The translations under genes were made by a program, and so were the position numbers. A DNA stretch of 64,000 bases from Thalassospira profundimaris (GTDB lineage: Bacteria; Pseudomonadota; Alphaproteobacteria; Rhodospirillales; Thalassospiraceae), in contig NZ_JPWH01000001.1 of assembly GCF_003326755.1 (NCBI RefSeq), positions 30,227 through 94,226 of the forward strand, in the 5' to 3' direction. Positions 8,965 to 18,528 of the stretch are shown in pieces (within the stretch, counting starts at the first letter, position 1; the number at the start of each line of letters is the position of its first letter). The notes under the pieces are model-generated. The model was given only the letters and a program-made list of their open reading frames with translations. It was not told the DNA's origin and made no database searches.

Positions 8965-9972
8965 TCAGGTGAAACGGCGGAACTCGCCGCTTTTGCGCGG
9001 CGGACGGAAGCGTTTCAGATAGGACGGTGCGACGGTTTCAAGGCAGTTCGGCACAATCCCCATATCGGCAAAGGTTTTGGCATCATCCGATACAACATTA
9101 TCGGTCTTGAGCAAACGGACCTGATCGGGTGTTAGTGGCGGTTTGGGCAGGAACTGCATGAAAAACGCCATGATGGAGGCCAGCCAGAATGGCACCGGCA
9201 GCAGGCAAACGCGCTGACGGGTCAGTTCGCGCATGTCATCAAGGATCTGACGGAAGCTGTATTTTTCCGGTCCACCCAGTTCAAAGGTTTCACCCGCCAG
9301 GGCTTTATCCTCGACCGCCTTGAAAAAGGCATCGGCAACATCGCCCACATAAACCGGCTGGAATTTCGGCCCGCCGTCGCCAAAGAAATCAACCGAACCT
9401 TTGCCCAGGTCAACTTCGGGCAGGGCGGGCGTGCCAACAACCGGAATAACCGGCAGGATACGGGCCATTGCGGCAAACTTGTTCAGGAAGTCATCTTCCG
9501 GGCCAAAAATGACCGACGGACGGAAAATAACCGCGTCGGGGAATGCCGAACGCACCGCCTTTTCACCAGCAAGTTTCGAGGTGGCATAAAGCGAATGAGG
9601 GTTTTTGTTCGCGCCCAGGGCGGACATGTGAACCAGCGTTTTGACACCGGCTTCCTTTGCGGCCTCGGCAATGTTTTTTGCCGCCACAACGTGCATGTTC
9701 ATGAAGCTGCGCGAACCGCGCTCATATAAAATGCCGATCAGATTGATCACCGCTTCGGCACCGTCAACAGAGCGGCGAATCGCCTCCGGGTCGCTTACAT
9801 CGCAATGCACCGGGACCATCTGGCCGAGATAGCCCATCGGCTTGAGCTTTTTGGTCCGTTCAAAATAGCGGGTCGGTACACGGACGGTATAACCGGCTTC
9901 CAGCAGGCGCTTGACGATATAGCGCCCGACAAAGCCGCTGCCGCCAAATACAGTGATGATACGACGATCCAT
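8965..9972 (-). CDS. Complex I NDUFA9-type SDR protein
   Basis: An atypical short-chain dehydrogenase-fold protein of 335 residues, close to the NDUFA9 complex I accessory subunit family often annotated as complex I NDUFA9 subunit family protein. The NAD(P)-binding motif GGSGFVG lies at residues 10-16 and an active-site-like YATSK follows. The start at 9972 was chosen over longer forms because GAGGAG lies 9-14 bases upstream and the Rossmann motif then sits at the usual distance from the N-terminus. The C-terminal part is hydrophobic (FWLASIMAFFMQFLPKPPL), consistent with membrane association. Whether it acts in respiration or ubiquinone metabolism is not shown. Confidence 0.85.
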   Translation of the reverse strand: MDRRIITVFGGSGFVGRYIVKRLLEAGYTVRVPTRYFERTKKLKPMGYLGQMVPVHCDVSDPEAIRRSVDGAEAVINLIGILYERGSRSFMNMHVVAAKNIAEAAKEAGVKTLVHMSALGANKNPHSLYATSKLAGEKAVRSAFPDAVIFRPSVIFGPEDDFLNKFAAMARILPVIPVVGTPALPEVDLGKGSVDFFGDGGPKFQPVYVGDVADAFFKAVEDKALAGETFELGGPEKYSFRQILDDMRELTRQRVCLLPVPFWLASIMAFFMQFLPKPPLTPDQVRLLKTDNVVSDDAKTFADMGIVPNCLETVAPSYLKRFRPPRKSGEFRRFT

Positions 9973-10137
9973 TTTAAATTCTCTCCTCGTCGGCCTCTCT
10001 CGGGTCCGCACTGATGGCGCGCCAGGGGATGGCTGCCCGATCCGGGAATGGAAACCGTCATGATTGCGCGGTTCCCTTTGATACATCTGTTAAAGGGTTA
10101 TATACGACGCAAAAGCCCCGTCAACAATGTGGTTTTG

Positions 10138-11040
10138 TCAATTTTCGCCGGTAATGCCTTTGCTTTTACGCAAAATATCATCCAAAAGCGTCTGCAACCC
10201 GGCCTGATAATCGCGGTAACACAGCTCGACACCCAGTTCACGCTTGATCTTGCTGTTATCCACCCGTTTGTTATCCTCATAAAAACTGGCCGCCATCGGG
10301 CTTAGGGTGGCGGTTTCAAAGGGTTCCTCCACCGGCGGGTCAAGGCCCAAAAGACCACAGGCATAGGCGATCACGTCCTGGGGCGGGGCGGCATCATCAT
10401 CACATACATTATAGGCCGCACCGGCATGGGGCCGGGCGATGGCGGCCAAAACCGTGCGGGCAATATCCTCGACATGGATGCGTGAAAAAACCTGCCCTTC
10501 CTTGACAATCCGGCGCGCCCGACCCGACCGCACGGTTTCCAGCGCATTGCGCCCCGGCCCGTAAATACCGGCCAGACGAAAGGACTGCACACACAAATCA
10601 TGACGCTGGCCCAAATCAAACCATGCCTTTTCCGCTGCCACCCGGCGACGCCCGCGCTTGCCAGAGGGCAAAAGGTCGTCATCTTCATCCACCACACCGC
10701 CATTGCGGTCGCCATAAACTCCGGTTGTGGATAAATAGCCAATCCAGGTTTGTGCCGGTAATGCGGCCAGATCGGCCCGGTGATGGGCCAAAACCGGGTC
10801 GCCATACCCGCCCGGCGGGGTTGATACCAGCACATGTGTTACCCCCTGCAGGGCCTTGGCAATATTTGCCACAGGCATGTCATTATCAAACTGATACGGG
10901 GTAATGCCTTCGGCCCGAAGAGCGTCGAACTTGTCGGGGCTGCGGGTGGTTCCGGCAATGTCCCAGCCCTCGGCCCTTAATTTTCGCGCCACCAGACGGG
11001 CGCTAAAGCCGGTACCAAAACAGAAAAGCGTGTTGGGCAT
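10138..11040 (-). CDS. NAD(P)-dependent epimerase/dehydratase-like SDR protein
   Basis: A 300-residue Rossmann-fold protein of the extended SDR type, similar to the YeeZ group. The N-terminal dinucleotide site is FGTGFSARLVARKL (residues 8-21), followed by a threonine-arginine loop (TTRSPDKF) typical of NADP use. The usual YxxxK is replaced by a TGVYGDRNGGVVDE region. The substrate is unknown. It lies 165 bases downstream of nothing co-directional except the NDUFA9-like gene, with which it might form a unit, though the gap is wide enough for a separate promoter. Confidence 0.8.
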   Translation of the reverse strand: MPNTLFCFGTGFSARLVARKLRAEGWDIAGTTRSPDKFDALRAEGITPYQFDNDMPVANIAKALQGVTHVLVSTPPGGYGDPVLAHHRADLAALPAQTWIGYLSTTGVYGDRNGGVVDEDDDLLPSGKRGRRRVAAEKAWFDLGQRHDLCVQSFRLAGIYGPGRNALETVRSGRARRIVKEGQVFSRIHVEDIARTVLAAIARPHAGAAYNVCDDDAAPPQDVIAYACGLLGLDPPVEEPFETATLSPMAASFYEDNKRVDNSKIKRELGVELCYRDYQAGLQTLLDDILRKSKGITGEN

Positions 11041-11320
11041 ATGAAATTCAGCCTTGTTGCGTGCGGCGGGGTCAAATTTGATGTCGCACAGTAGGGTTTT
11101 TCCACGGTGATTTGAAGGAGACTCTTTTTAAACCGGCAAAGTCATCGCGGCATCGGGCCTTCATGGCACGGCTTTAAAATCAAAATATTTGGCAAAAGTC
11201 AGCTGCCGGGGGAACACAATCATCATGTTGCCGTTTTCATTCCGTGGGATGCTGGCAAATCGGCTATCATCAACAGGCTGATTTATGCCCCCAACTGCCA
11301 CGAACCATAATGAGGATTCC

Positions 11321-12196
11321 ATGCCCGGACGTATCGTTTCATCTTTTTCCGGCCTGCGCCGACTGTCCCTGCTTACAGCCGTGAGTGCCGGAATGATCGG
11401 GGCCTTTACCGGAAGCCTTGTTCTCGCCCCCGGTGTGGCGCAGGCGCAAAACCAGTCCGATGTCATTCCGCAAACCGATGCCGCCCACGAATATGCCGCA
11501 TGCCTCAAACTGGCACGCCTCAAACCAAAGGATGGCTATGACAGTGCCAGCCAGTGGGCCCAAATGGGCGGTGGTGAACCGGCCGAACATTGCGCAGCCG
11601 TCGCCCTGATCGGGCTTGGCAACTATACCGAGGCGGCGACCAAACTTGATGACATGGCCGATAACAGCAAATCCAGCCCCGATATTGTCGCCGGTTTTCT
11701 GGCCCAGGCCGCACAGGCCTGGACGATGGTCAATAACCTGCAATTTGCCTGGCGCGACCAGACCCGCGCCCTGAAACTGGTCGATAAAGACCCCAGCCTG
11801 TGGGTAGACCGGGCCGTTACCCTGGGCATGGCCGGACAATATTGGGAAGCGATTGACGATTTGAACAAGGCGCTGGACCTTGACCCCAAAAATGTCGATG
11901 CCCTGGTTTATCGCGGCAGTGCGTGGCGGGCGCTTAAAACCTATGACCTTGCCCGGGCAGATATTGACCGCGCCCTTGAATTGCAGCCCAACCATTTGCA
12001 GGCCCATCTTGAAAGCGGCAACCTTTACCGCATTGCTGGCAACAACAAAGCCGCCCGCAAGGACTGGCTGGCCGTGATTGAACTGGGCGATGGCACACCG
12101 GCGGCCAAGGCCGCACGCGACAATATCGAAAAAATGGATGTAGATTCAGAAAACGGTAACGACAAGAAGATGGAAGAAAGCCCCAAGAAGAACTAA
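11321..12196 (+). CDS. Secreted tetratricopeptide-repeat protein
   Basis: A 291-residue exported protein. The ATG at 11321 has GAGG six to nine bases upstream and gives a signal peptide ending APGVAQAQ (about residue 43). The in-frame ATG at 11285 has no such site. At least three TPR-like helical pairs are visible between about residues 150 and 255, e.g. AIDDLNKALDLDPKNVDALV and ARADIDRALELQPNHLQAHL. The C-terminus is acidic and lysine-rich. TPR proteins scaffold protein complexes; the partner is unknown. It is followed 111 bases later by a PstS-like gene in the same direction, possibly co-transcribed. Confidence 0.85.
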   Translation: MPGRIVSSFSGLRRLSLLTAVSAGMIGAFTGSLVLAPGVAQAQNQSDVIPQTDAAHEYAACLKLARLKPKDGYDSASQWAQMGGGEPAEHCAAVALIGLGNYTEAATKLDDMADNSKSSPDIVAGFLAQAAQAWTMVNNLQFAWRDQTRALKLVDKDPSLWVDRAVTLGMAGQYWEAIDDLNKALDLDPKNVDALVYRGSAWRALKTYDLARADIDRALELQPNHLQAHLESGNLYRIAGNNKAARKDWLAVIELGDGTPAAKAARDNIEKMDVDSENGNDKKMEESPKKN

Positions 12197-12307
12197 GGTG
12201 CCTTCCGGTTGAGAGGCCAGCCCCGTCCCTTCGCGATTTTGGGGCTGGCATTTCACTCACCCGGAAACATCCGGTTTGATGATTTTATGACTGCATCGGG
12301 GGATAGG

Positions 12308-13345
12308 ATGCGCCGTTCTTTTTGTTCTGCTGTAATTGCCCTGGCGATCGGGGCGGCGTTTGGAAGTCATGCCGCTCAGGCGCGTGATCAGATTCGCATT
12401 GTCGGGTCATCGACACTTTATCCCCTGACCGCCAGGGTGGCCGAATATTACGGCAAAACCACCGGAAAACCGGCCCCGGTTGTGGAAAGCACCGGGTCGG
12501 GCGGCGGTTTCAAGCTGTTTTGTGGCGGCATTGGCGAAACATTTCCCGATATTGTTGATGCCTCCCGCCCGATTACCGGCAGCGAACGCGCCGTCTGTGC
12601 CGCCAATTCCGTGCGCAATATTTCCGAAATCCGCATTGGATATGATGGCATTGTCCTGATCGGCTCGCGCGAGGCACCTGCGATGAAACTCAGCCCGCGT
12701 CAGCTTTATCTCGCCCTTGCCCGCACCGTGCCGGTTCAAGGGGCGAGTGTGCCCAACCCCTATCAAAAATGGTCAGATATCGACCCCAACCTGCCCGACC
12801 TTGCCATTCGCGTCTATGGCCCGCCGCCCACATCGGGCACCCGCGACCTTTTGGGTCAGCTTTTGATGGATCGTGGCTGTCGTACCTTTGCCGATATTGC
12901 GGCAATGGAAAGTGCCGAGCCCGACAGCTTCCGTCTGTTATGCCGCACCATGCGCGAAGACGGCGCCTATATCGAGGCCGGTGAAAACGACCGGCTTTTG
13001 ATCAGCAAGCTGGAAAAAGACCCGACATCTTATGCGATCATGGGTTTTAACAACCTGGAACGGAACGCAAATACCCTGCAGGGTATTCCCATTGGTGGTG
13101 TGACACCAACATATGAAACCATCCTTGATGGCAGCTATCCGGGCTCCCGCCCGCTGTTTTTGTATGTCAAGGATGACCACCGCCAGCTTGTGCCTGAACT
13201 GGCATCCTTTGTTGCCACCTATGTTTCCGATGACATGATCGGCGAGGACGGACTTCTGGTGGATAATGGCCTGGTGCCACTGCCCGATCGCGAACGCAAG
13301 GATGCCCTGGCCGACGCGCAGAAGTTTCTGCCGGCCAAACCCTGA
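12308..13345 (+). CDS. Phosphate-type (PstS-like) periplasmic binding protein
   Basis: A 345-residue periplasmic solute-binding protein. The signal peptide covers about residues 1-24 (MRRSFCSAVIALAIGAAF then AAQA). Phosphate-binding family motifs are GSSTLYPLTARVAEYY, ESTGSGGGFKLFCGG, IVDASRP and PTSGTRDLL. The ATG at 12308 was chosen for its GGGGGA and signal-peptide fit; 12287 is an in-frame alternative. No pstC, pstA or pstB is present nearby, so it acts with a distant transporter or as a sensor/scavenger. The family assignment is firm and the ligand likely phosphate. Confidence 0.88.
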   Translation: MRRSFCSAVIALAIGAAFGSHAAQARDQIRIVGSSTLYPLTARVAEYYGKTTGKPAPVVESTGSGGGFKLFCGGIGETFPDIVDASRPITGSERAVCAANSVRNISEIRIGYDGIVLIGSREAPAMKLSPRQLYLALARTVPVQGASVPNPYQKWSDIDPNLPDLAIRVYGPPPTSGTRDLLGQLLMDRGCRTFADIAAMESAEPDSFRLLCRTMREDGAYIEAGENDRLLISKLEKDPTSYAIMGFNNLERNANTLQGIPIGGVTPTYETILDGSYPGSRPLFLYVKDDHRQLVPELASFVATYVSDDMIGEDGLLVDNGLVPLPDRERKDALADAQKFLPAKP

Positions 13346-13381
13346 TCAGCGGATTGTTCAATCCGTTATGACCGCACGAGC

Positions 13382-13417
13382 AAACAGGCCCTGCATTCTC
13401 ATGACAGGGCCTGTTTT
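13382..13417. terminator. Bidirectional terminator
   Basis: Stem AAACAGGCCCTG (13382-13393) and its perfect complement (13405-13416) with an 11-base loop, followed by T's. It separates the convergent PstS-like and methyltransferase genes. Confidence 0.88.
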
Positions 13418-13453
13418 ACGATCAGACAGACATCAAGCACCGATAAACCGGCC

Positions 13454-14266
13454 TTACGCCGGGCGCTGCGCCACCCAAACCTGATTGGCCGCGTAACGCG
13501 GGGGTTCCTGCCTGAATCCTGAATATTCCGAAATCGAAATAAAACCGCATAATTCCAGCATCAGGGCCATTTCTGCCCGATGCACCCAGCGCATCGAATG
13601 CCAGTTATCCTCCCGATGGCGCACCGTACCATCGGGCGCAATTTCCTCGAACCGCCAATGTTCGCAAAATTGCTGGGTTAGGGGGGTGTTGGTACGTTCC
13701 ATCGCCGTGATGCGCAAGCGGCTATCCGTCGCGCCCATACCTGCAGGCATGGGAAATAACGGCAATTGCACAATTTCCGCATCTCCTTCGGGCAGGCAAT
13801 AGCGCAAATCAGGATCGATCAAATCAAACACCAGCCTTCCGCCGGGTTTTAAATGGGCAAAGGCCCGCGACAGGGCCGCACGCTGCCCGCTTGCCGTGGT
13901 GACTTCCTGTAATCCGCGAAAGGGAATAATCACCAGGGCAAATGATCGGCCCAGGTCAAAATCGCACATATCGGCCTGATGCCAGGTTACATCGGGGTAG
14001 TTACGGCGGGCCTGGGCCAGCATCGCCGCGGAAAGATCAAGCCCCTCCACCGCAATGCCCTGGCGGGCAATATCACCGGCAATCCGCCCGGTACCGCAGC
14101 CCAGCTCCAGCACCGGCCCGCCGGTTTCAAGCGCCCAGTCGCGGTAAAATGGCAGCGGATCATCAAACAGTTTGCGGTCCAGTTCGGCCCGCAAATCGTA
14201 ACTGGCAACATTCAGCCCGCCTTCAGGGTAAAACCCGTTATCGTCAGGCTGGACCGGGGATGTCAT
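13454..14266 (-). CDS. Class I SAM-dependent methyltransferase
   Basis: A 270-residue soluble methyltransferase. Motif I is PVLELGCGTGRIAGDI (residues 51-66), with an acidic post-motif GLDLS, and a later LKPGGRLVFDLIDPD strand. These define the SAM-binding Rossmann fold. The substrate cannot be told from sequence. Its ATG overlaps the stop of the upstream glutathione S-transferase gene by four bases, so the pair is translationally coupled and may act on related, possibly electrophilic, small molecules (inference). Confidence 0.88.
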   Translation of the reverse strand: MTSPVQPDDNGFYPEGGLNVASYDLRAELDRKLFDDPLPFYRDWALETGGPVLELGCGTGRIAGDIARQGIAVEGLDLSAAMLAQARRNYPDVTWHQADMCDFDLGRSFALVIIPFRGLQEVTTASGQRAALSRAFAHLKPGGRLVFDLIDPDLRYCLPEGDAEIVQLPLFPMPAGMGATDSRLRITAMERTNTPLTQQFCEHWRFEEIAPDGTVRHREDNWHSMRWVHRAEMALMLELCGFISISEYSGFRQEPPRYAANQVWVAQRPA

Positions 14267-14937
14267 TCAAAATCCAGGTCGGCATAATGCGATGCAGGCG
14301 GAAACACCGCCTGTTTATCGGCCAGAATATCGCGCATCGACGGGCGGCTTTTGATGCGCATATACCATTCCTTGGCCGCTTCATGGCGCGACCATTTAAT
14401 GTCGCCCATATAATCGATTACCGAAATTTGCGCAGCAGCGGCAATGTCGGCCATTGTCATATGGTCCCCCGCCAGCCATTTACGCCGTTCAAACAGCCAG
14501 CCCAAATAATCCAGATGATGGCCGATATTGACGCGACCGGCGCGCAGGCAACCGGTATCCGGGGTTGATCCGGGCGCAAAAAAACGCTTGAGGAACTTTT
14601 CCCCCAGCAGGTTTTCCGTGACTTCCTGATTGAACTTGCCATCAAACCACGCCACCAGACGCCGGATCTCCGCACGCTCGACCGGGGTTTTTCCCATCAG
14701 CGGTTCGTCGTTATACACTTCATCAAGATATTCACAAATCACGGTCGAGTCTGAAATGATGGTGCCATCTTCTTCCTGCAAAACAGGCACCATACCCGCC
14801 GGATTCATGCGCAGGAATTCTTCACGCCGTTCCCATACCGGCTCAGCAACCAGTTGAAAATCCAGTTTCTTTTCCGCAAGAACCAGACGGACCTTGCGCG
14901 AGAACGGAGACAGCCAGAAATGATATAATTGACGCAT
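14263..14937 (-). CDS. Glutathione S-transferase family protein
   Basis: A 224-residue cytosolic GST. The N-terminal thioredoxin-fold domain has the SPFSRKVRLVLAEKK start (Ser10/Ser13 region as candidate catalytic residue), the cis-proline region NPAGMVPVLQ and the glutathione-binding SDSTVICEYL. A helical C-terminal domain follows, with ADIAAAAQI. It is the first gene of a two-gene unit with a methyltransferase. The physiological substrate is unknown. Confidence 0.9.
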   Translation of the reverse strand: MRQLYHFWLSPFSRKVRLVLAEKKLDFQLVAEPVWERREEFLRMNPAGMVPVLQEEDGTIISDSTVICEYLDEVYNDEPLMGKTPVERAEIRRLVAWFDGKFNQEVTENLLGEKFLKRFFAPGSTPDTGCLRAGRVNIGHHLDYLGWLFERRKWLAGDHMTMADIAAAAQISVIDYMGDIKWSRHEAAKEWYMRIKSRPSMRDILADKQAVFPPASHYADLDFE

Positions 14938-15123
14938 GGTCAGACAGTTACCGATCAGGACTAAAAAGGTGACAATTCACGGTGTTTGACCCGGTTTGGG
15001 ACCGTTTTGCAATAGTTTTAAAAAACATGTCGCGGGGGGGAATGTAAAGCCATCGCTGGCCCGAACACCCATGCCGTTTAAACATGCCCGCGCATTATGC
15101 CGTTAAAACGTTAACAAAACGAA

Positions 15124-16740
15124 TTAAATCATCGGATTATTGCGTGTTTTTGCCAGTTCCCATAAAGCATCAAGATCCAGGCATTGCTCCAGATGATACG
15201 CCAAGCCATCCAGTATTGTCTCAATCCCGGCTTCAAAGGCGACATTCTGGTCCCATGTCCCCTGCCCGCCAATCGCGGCCAGATAAGCCCGGCGGAAATC
15301 ATCGCTGGCAAACAGGCCATGCAAATAGCATCCCATCACCCGGCCCTGCCCGCCAATCGCCCCATCCGCTTCGTCATTGCCGGGTATGGCAACCCAGCCC
15401 GCCTTGCGGTCCGGCCCGGTGGTGTGCCCCATATGAATTTCATAACCCGTCAGGGCCGTACCATCCGCTACCGGACACAGGGCATGGCCCACCACCCGCG
15501 CCTGGCTTTGGCGCAGGGTTTTGCGCCCTTCCATCACGGTTTGCACATCGAGCAGGCCCAGGCCCGCCTCTTCACCCGGTTCGCCCTCAACCCCGTCCGG
15601 GTCGCAAATGCGCGTGCCCAGCATTTGATACCCGCCGCAAATCCCCATCACATGGCCGCCATTGCGCCAATGGGCAATAATATCGCTATCCCACCCTTGC
15701 GCCTTTAAAAACCGCAAATCCGCCAGCGTCGATTTACTGCCAGGCAACACCACCAAATCACAGCCCGCCGGTATGACCTCGCCGGGCTTAACCAGCATCA
15801 AATCAATGCCCGGTTCGGCCAGCAGGGGGTCAAGGTCATCAAAATTGGCAATCTGCGGATAATGCGGCACCGCCACGCGAAGCAGGGGTTGCGCTGTTAA
15901 TCCTTCCCGCTTGCTTCCCCCAACATCGCCCGTATCCCCGGCATTCCTGCCCGTTACCGGGCGACGCAGGGATTTACGGTAACGTTCCGCCTGGCCCAAT
16001 GCCACGCCATCTTCGGGCGGCAGCTTTGCCGCATCCGGCCAAAACGTTGCGATACCAAAACTTTTAAGGCCGGTATGATCCTCGATAATCTCCAACGCCG
16101 ATTCAAACAGCGATACATCACCGCGAAACTTGTTGATCACATAGCCCTTCAGCCACTGCCGGTCGCTTTCAGACAGCAGGTTATGTGTCCCCACGATCGA
16201 GGCAATCACCCCGCCCCGGTCAATATCACCCACCAGCACAACCGGCATTTGGGTGGCTTCGGCAAAGCCCATATTGGCAATGTCGGCGGCGCGCAAATTC
16301 ACTTCTGCCGGTGACCCCGCCCCTTCGACGATAACAAGGTCGGCATCGGCCGCAATGATATCAAAACTTTCAATCACGCGCGGCAGAAGGTCGCGTTTCA
16401 GGCGGTAATAATCGCGCGCTTTGGCACTGGTCAGGACCTGGCCCTGCACCACCACCTGCGCACCAATTTCACTTTGCGGCTTTAACAGAACCGGGTTCAT
16501 ATGCACCGTGGTTTCCACCCCGGCGGCCCGCGCCTGCAAGGCCTGCGCCCGGCCAATTTCGCCGCCATCGGCCGTGACGGCGGCGTTATTGGACATATTT
16601 TGCGGTTTAAACGGGCGCACCCGCAGGCCACGGCGGGCAAATGCCCGGCACAGGCCCGCCACCAGAAGCGATTTTCCCACATCCGACCCGGTGCCCTGCA
16701 ACATCAGGGCCGGGGTGCTATTGCCCGCCGGTCCATTCAT
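15124..16740 (-). CDS. cobQ: Cobyric acid synthase (glutamine-hydrolysing)
   Basis: CobQ amidates four side-chain carboxylates of adenosylcobyrinic acid a,c-diamide using glutamine and ATP. The N-terminal ATPase domain has GTGSDVGKS (residues 16-24) and KPQNMSNNA. The C-terminal glutaminase domain has the nucleophile Cys368 in MGICGGYQMLG and a late histidine in GCYLHGLF. At 538 residues it is somewhat longer than usual, mainly through a Gly/Asp-rich insertion at about 262-284 between the two domains. It lies 46 bases after cobO and is its natural next step, so the two form one transcript. Confidence 0.97.
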   Translation of the reverse strand: MNGPAGNSTPALMLQGTGSDVGKSLLVAGLCRAFARRGLRVRPFKPQNMSNNAAVTADGGEIGRAQALQARAAGVETTVHMNPVLLKPQSEIGAQVVVQGQVLTSAKARDYYRLKRDLLPRVIESFDIIAADADLVIVEGAGSPAEVNLRAADIANMGFAEATQMPVVLVGDIDRGGVIASIVGTHNLLSESDRQWLKGYVINKFRGDVSLFESALEIIEDHTGLKSFGIATFWPDAAKLPPEDGVALGQAERYRKSLRRPVTGRNAGDTGDVGGSKREGLTAQPLLRVAVPHYPQIANFDDLDPLLAEPGIDLMLVKPGEVIPAGCDLVVLPGSKSTLADLRFLKAQGWDSDIIAHWRNGGHVMGICGGYQMLGTRICDPDGVEGEPGEEAGLGLLDVQTVMEGRKTLRQSQARVVGHALCPVADGTALTGYEIHMGHTTGPDRKAGWVAIPGNDEADGAIGGQGRVMGCYLHGLFASDDFRRAYLAAIGGQGTWDQNVAFEAGIETILDGLAYHLEQCLDLDALWELAKTRNNPMI

Positions 16741-16786
16741 TATAAAACCGAAACTTTCCTTGCCTGTCGGGCCTTACACCCGAAAA

Positions 16787-17431
16787 TCAAAATTCAACGC
16801 CGATCTGCGCCTTGATCCCCTGCTCACGGAACGGGTGCTTCACCAGCGTCATTTCCGTCACCAGATCGGCCGCTTCAATCAGTTTATCAGGCGCATTGCG
16901 GCCGGTAATCACCACATGCTGATCGGGCAGCTTTTCCACTAGCGCTGCCAGCACATCATCAAGCGGCAAAAAATCATAGCGCAAAACGATGTTCAGCTCG
17001 TCGAGAATAACCATCGAAAAGGACGGATCGCGCATCATTTCGCAGGCTTTTTCCCAGGCCTGACGGGCCAGGGCAATATCCTGGGCGCGATTTTGTGTTT
17101 CCCAGGTGAAGCCTGCCCCCATCGCGTGGAAATCGCACAGGTCGGGAAATTTCGCCAGTAATTTGGCCTCGCCGGTTTCCCAGCCACCCTTGATAAACTG
17201 GACCACGCCCACCTTCATATCATGGCCAACACAGCGCATCGCCATGCCAAAGGCCGAGGATGATTTGCCTTTGCCCTTGCCGGTATGAACAATAACCAGA
17301 CCTTTTTTGTCGATCTTTGCCGCCATCATTTTGTCGCGCGCCGCCTTGATTTTCTTCATTTTTTCATCATGGCGGGCATTTTGCGCATCAAGTTCGCTGG
17401 TCGTGGCCGGGCTTTCGGTCTGATCGGTCAT
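16787..17431 (-). CDS. cobO: Cob(I)yrinic acid a,c-diamide adenosyltransferase
   Basis: CobO (BtuR/CobO type, 214 residues) transfers the adenosyl group of ATP to reduced cobalt. The P-loop GKGKGKSSS is at residues 51-59, after HTG, and the downstream motif MVILDELNIVLRYDFL and the C-terminal VVITGRNAPDKLIEAADLVTEM are family hallmarks. The start is supported by GGATGGG upstream. The first 45 residues are a charged extension (KMKKIKAARDKMMAAKI) common in proteobacterial forms. It heads the cobO-cobQ unit, separated from the upstream orphan gene by a terminator. Confidence 0.96.
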   Translation of the reverse strand: MTDQTESPATTSELDAQNARHDEKMKKIKAARDKMMAAKIDKKGLVIVHTGKGKGKSSSAFGMAMRCVGHDMKVGVVQFIKGGWETGEAKLLAKFPDLCDFHAMGAGFTWETQNRAQDIALARQAWEKACEMMRDPSFSMVILDELNIVLRYDFLPLDDVLAALVEKLPDQHVVITGRNAPDKLIEAADLVTEMTLVKHPFREQGIKAQIGVEF

Positions 17432-17605
17432 TGGTTTCCCATCCTTGCTAAGCTTCGGGCTTTAGTGCCGCATTGAAGGGTGCCAAACTCGGCCAAAGCC
17501 CGGTGACAATCAAGAAGGATTGTCAATTTTCAGGGCCGATGCCGGCAATAATTTCAGCACCATGTCTCTGCCCGTATCCACACTATCCCCCGTCCCCACC
17601 AAAAT
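17432..17605. other. Upstream region of cobO
   Basis: About 170 bases with no gene, between cobO and the terminator of the orphan gene, so it should hold a cobO-cobQ promoter. I looked for the CAACTG core of a cobalamin riboswitch here and did not find it; this unit therefore seems to lack the control seen before cobU. Confidence 0.5.
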
Positions 17606-17642
17606 AAAAATGGTGCGCCACACCATATGGCACACCATTTTT
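17606..17642. terminator. Hairpin terminator downstream of the orphan gene
   Basis: Long imperfect stem, AAAAATGGTG (17606-17615) with CACCATTTTT, plus an inner CCA/TGG pair. It is followed on the minus strand by TTTTTATTTT-like sequence and is symmetric enough to work both ways. It isolates the gene at 17848-18528 from cobO. Confidence 0.8.
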
Positions 17643-17847
17643 CAAATCCGGTTTCATGGCCTTTAAGGCCAAGCCTGCGCAAAGACCGACGGTTGCCTAA
17701 AACACCCATCAAAACCTTTGGCCTGTCACAGTACCGGGAGGATGAACCATGACAGGTTACCAAAAGGCCAGCAAACGCGCGTCGCCGTACCCATCACCGT
17801 AAACCCAATGCAAAAGCCCCGGTGCGAAACACCCAACCCGGCATGGC
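17643..17847. other. Gap after the orphan gene
   Basis: No gene or clear signal seen in these 205 bases besides the terminator before them. Confidence 0.4.
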
Positions 17848-18528
17848 CTAGCGCGAGGCAACACCAAGGTCGGAAACCACCAGATCAGCCCATTTGGCGG
17901 GTTCACGCATGTCGGTATTGGCCAGTTCGGGGCGGCGCATGCGGGCCTTGTTAAACAGTTGCAACCGATCACCCGGCGACATTTGCCGCAACCGAACCAG
18001 CGCCTTTGCCATCACTGCATTTGGCGTATTGGCAGGCATGGAAAAGCTGTGTTCAACCAGTTCAAGCCGCCGTTCGGCCCAGTTGCGGCTGGCAACCACA
18101 TCATCGATCAATGCCCGCAGGTCGCGCACCACGGGGAATGTTTTTTGCCGGATATGGGCCAGCGATACTGTCGCCTGCCAGACGGGTGTTTCCACCCCCT
18201 GCAAATAGCGCCAGTAAATCCGCTCGCGGGATTTGATATGCTGGTTATCAGGAAGGGGAAAATGGCGGCCCAGCTCGTTCAGGCCATCGCGGAACTGTTT
18301 CTGGCTGACCGGTTCGTGGCATTTGCCAAAATGTTCACGCAAGGCCAGCACCGCCCCAATCGCACCGCGTGCCGGACGCATGGTGCCCTTGCCGTGCAAA
18401 TCATCGCGCAGCCATTGGGGCACATCCTGCCCGGTTAAAAGGAAATCGATAATATCCGCATGTCCGCCATGTGCGGGGGGCGGTGTTTGCGCATAATGGG
18501 GCAAACGAACCTGTTTCAAAGTCTCCAT
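17848..18528 (-). CDS. Unrecognised soluble protein, CtrA-site linked
   Basis: A 226-residue protein that I do not recognise. It has no signal peptide or membrane segment, is rich in Arg, Leu and Ala and looks helical throughout. The start at 18528 has a strong AGGAGG six bases upstream. It forms its own unit: a perfect TTAA-N7-TTAAC site lies about 100 bases upstream and a terminator follows. Codon use resembles its neighbours. A cell-cycle or motility-linked role is possible from the CtrA-type site but is only inference. It should not be counted as a cobalamin gene just because cob genes flank it. Confidence 0.8.
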   Translation of the reverse strand: METLKQVRLPHYAQTPPPAHGGHADIIDFLLTGQDVPQWLRDDLHGKGTMRPARGAIGAVLALREHFGKCHEPVSQKQFRDGLNELGRHFPLPDNQHIKSRERIYWRYLQGVETPVWQATVSLAHIRQKTFPVVRDLRALIDDVVASRNWAERRLELVEHSFSMPANTPNAVMAKALVRLRQMSPGDRLQLFNKARMRRPELANTDMREPAKWADLVVSDLGVASR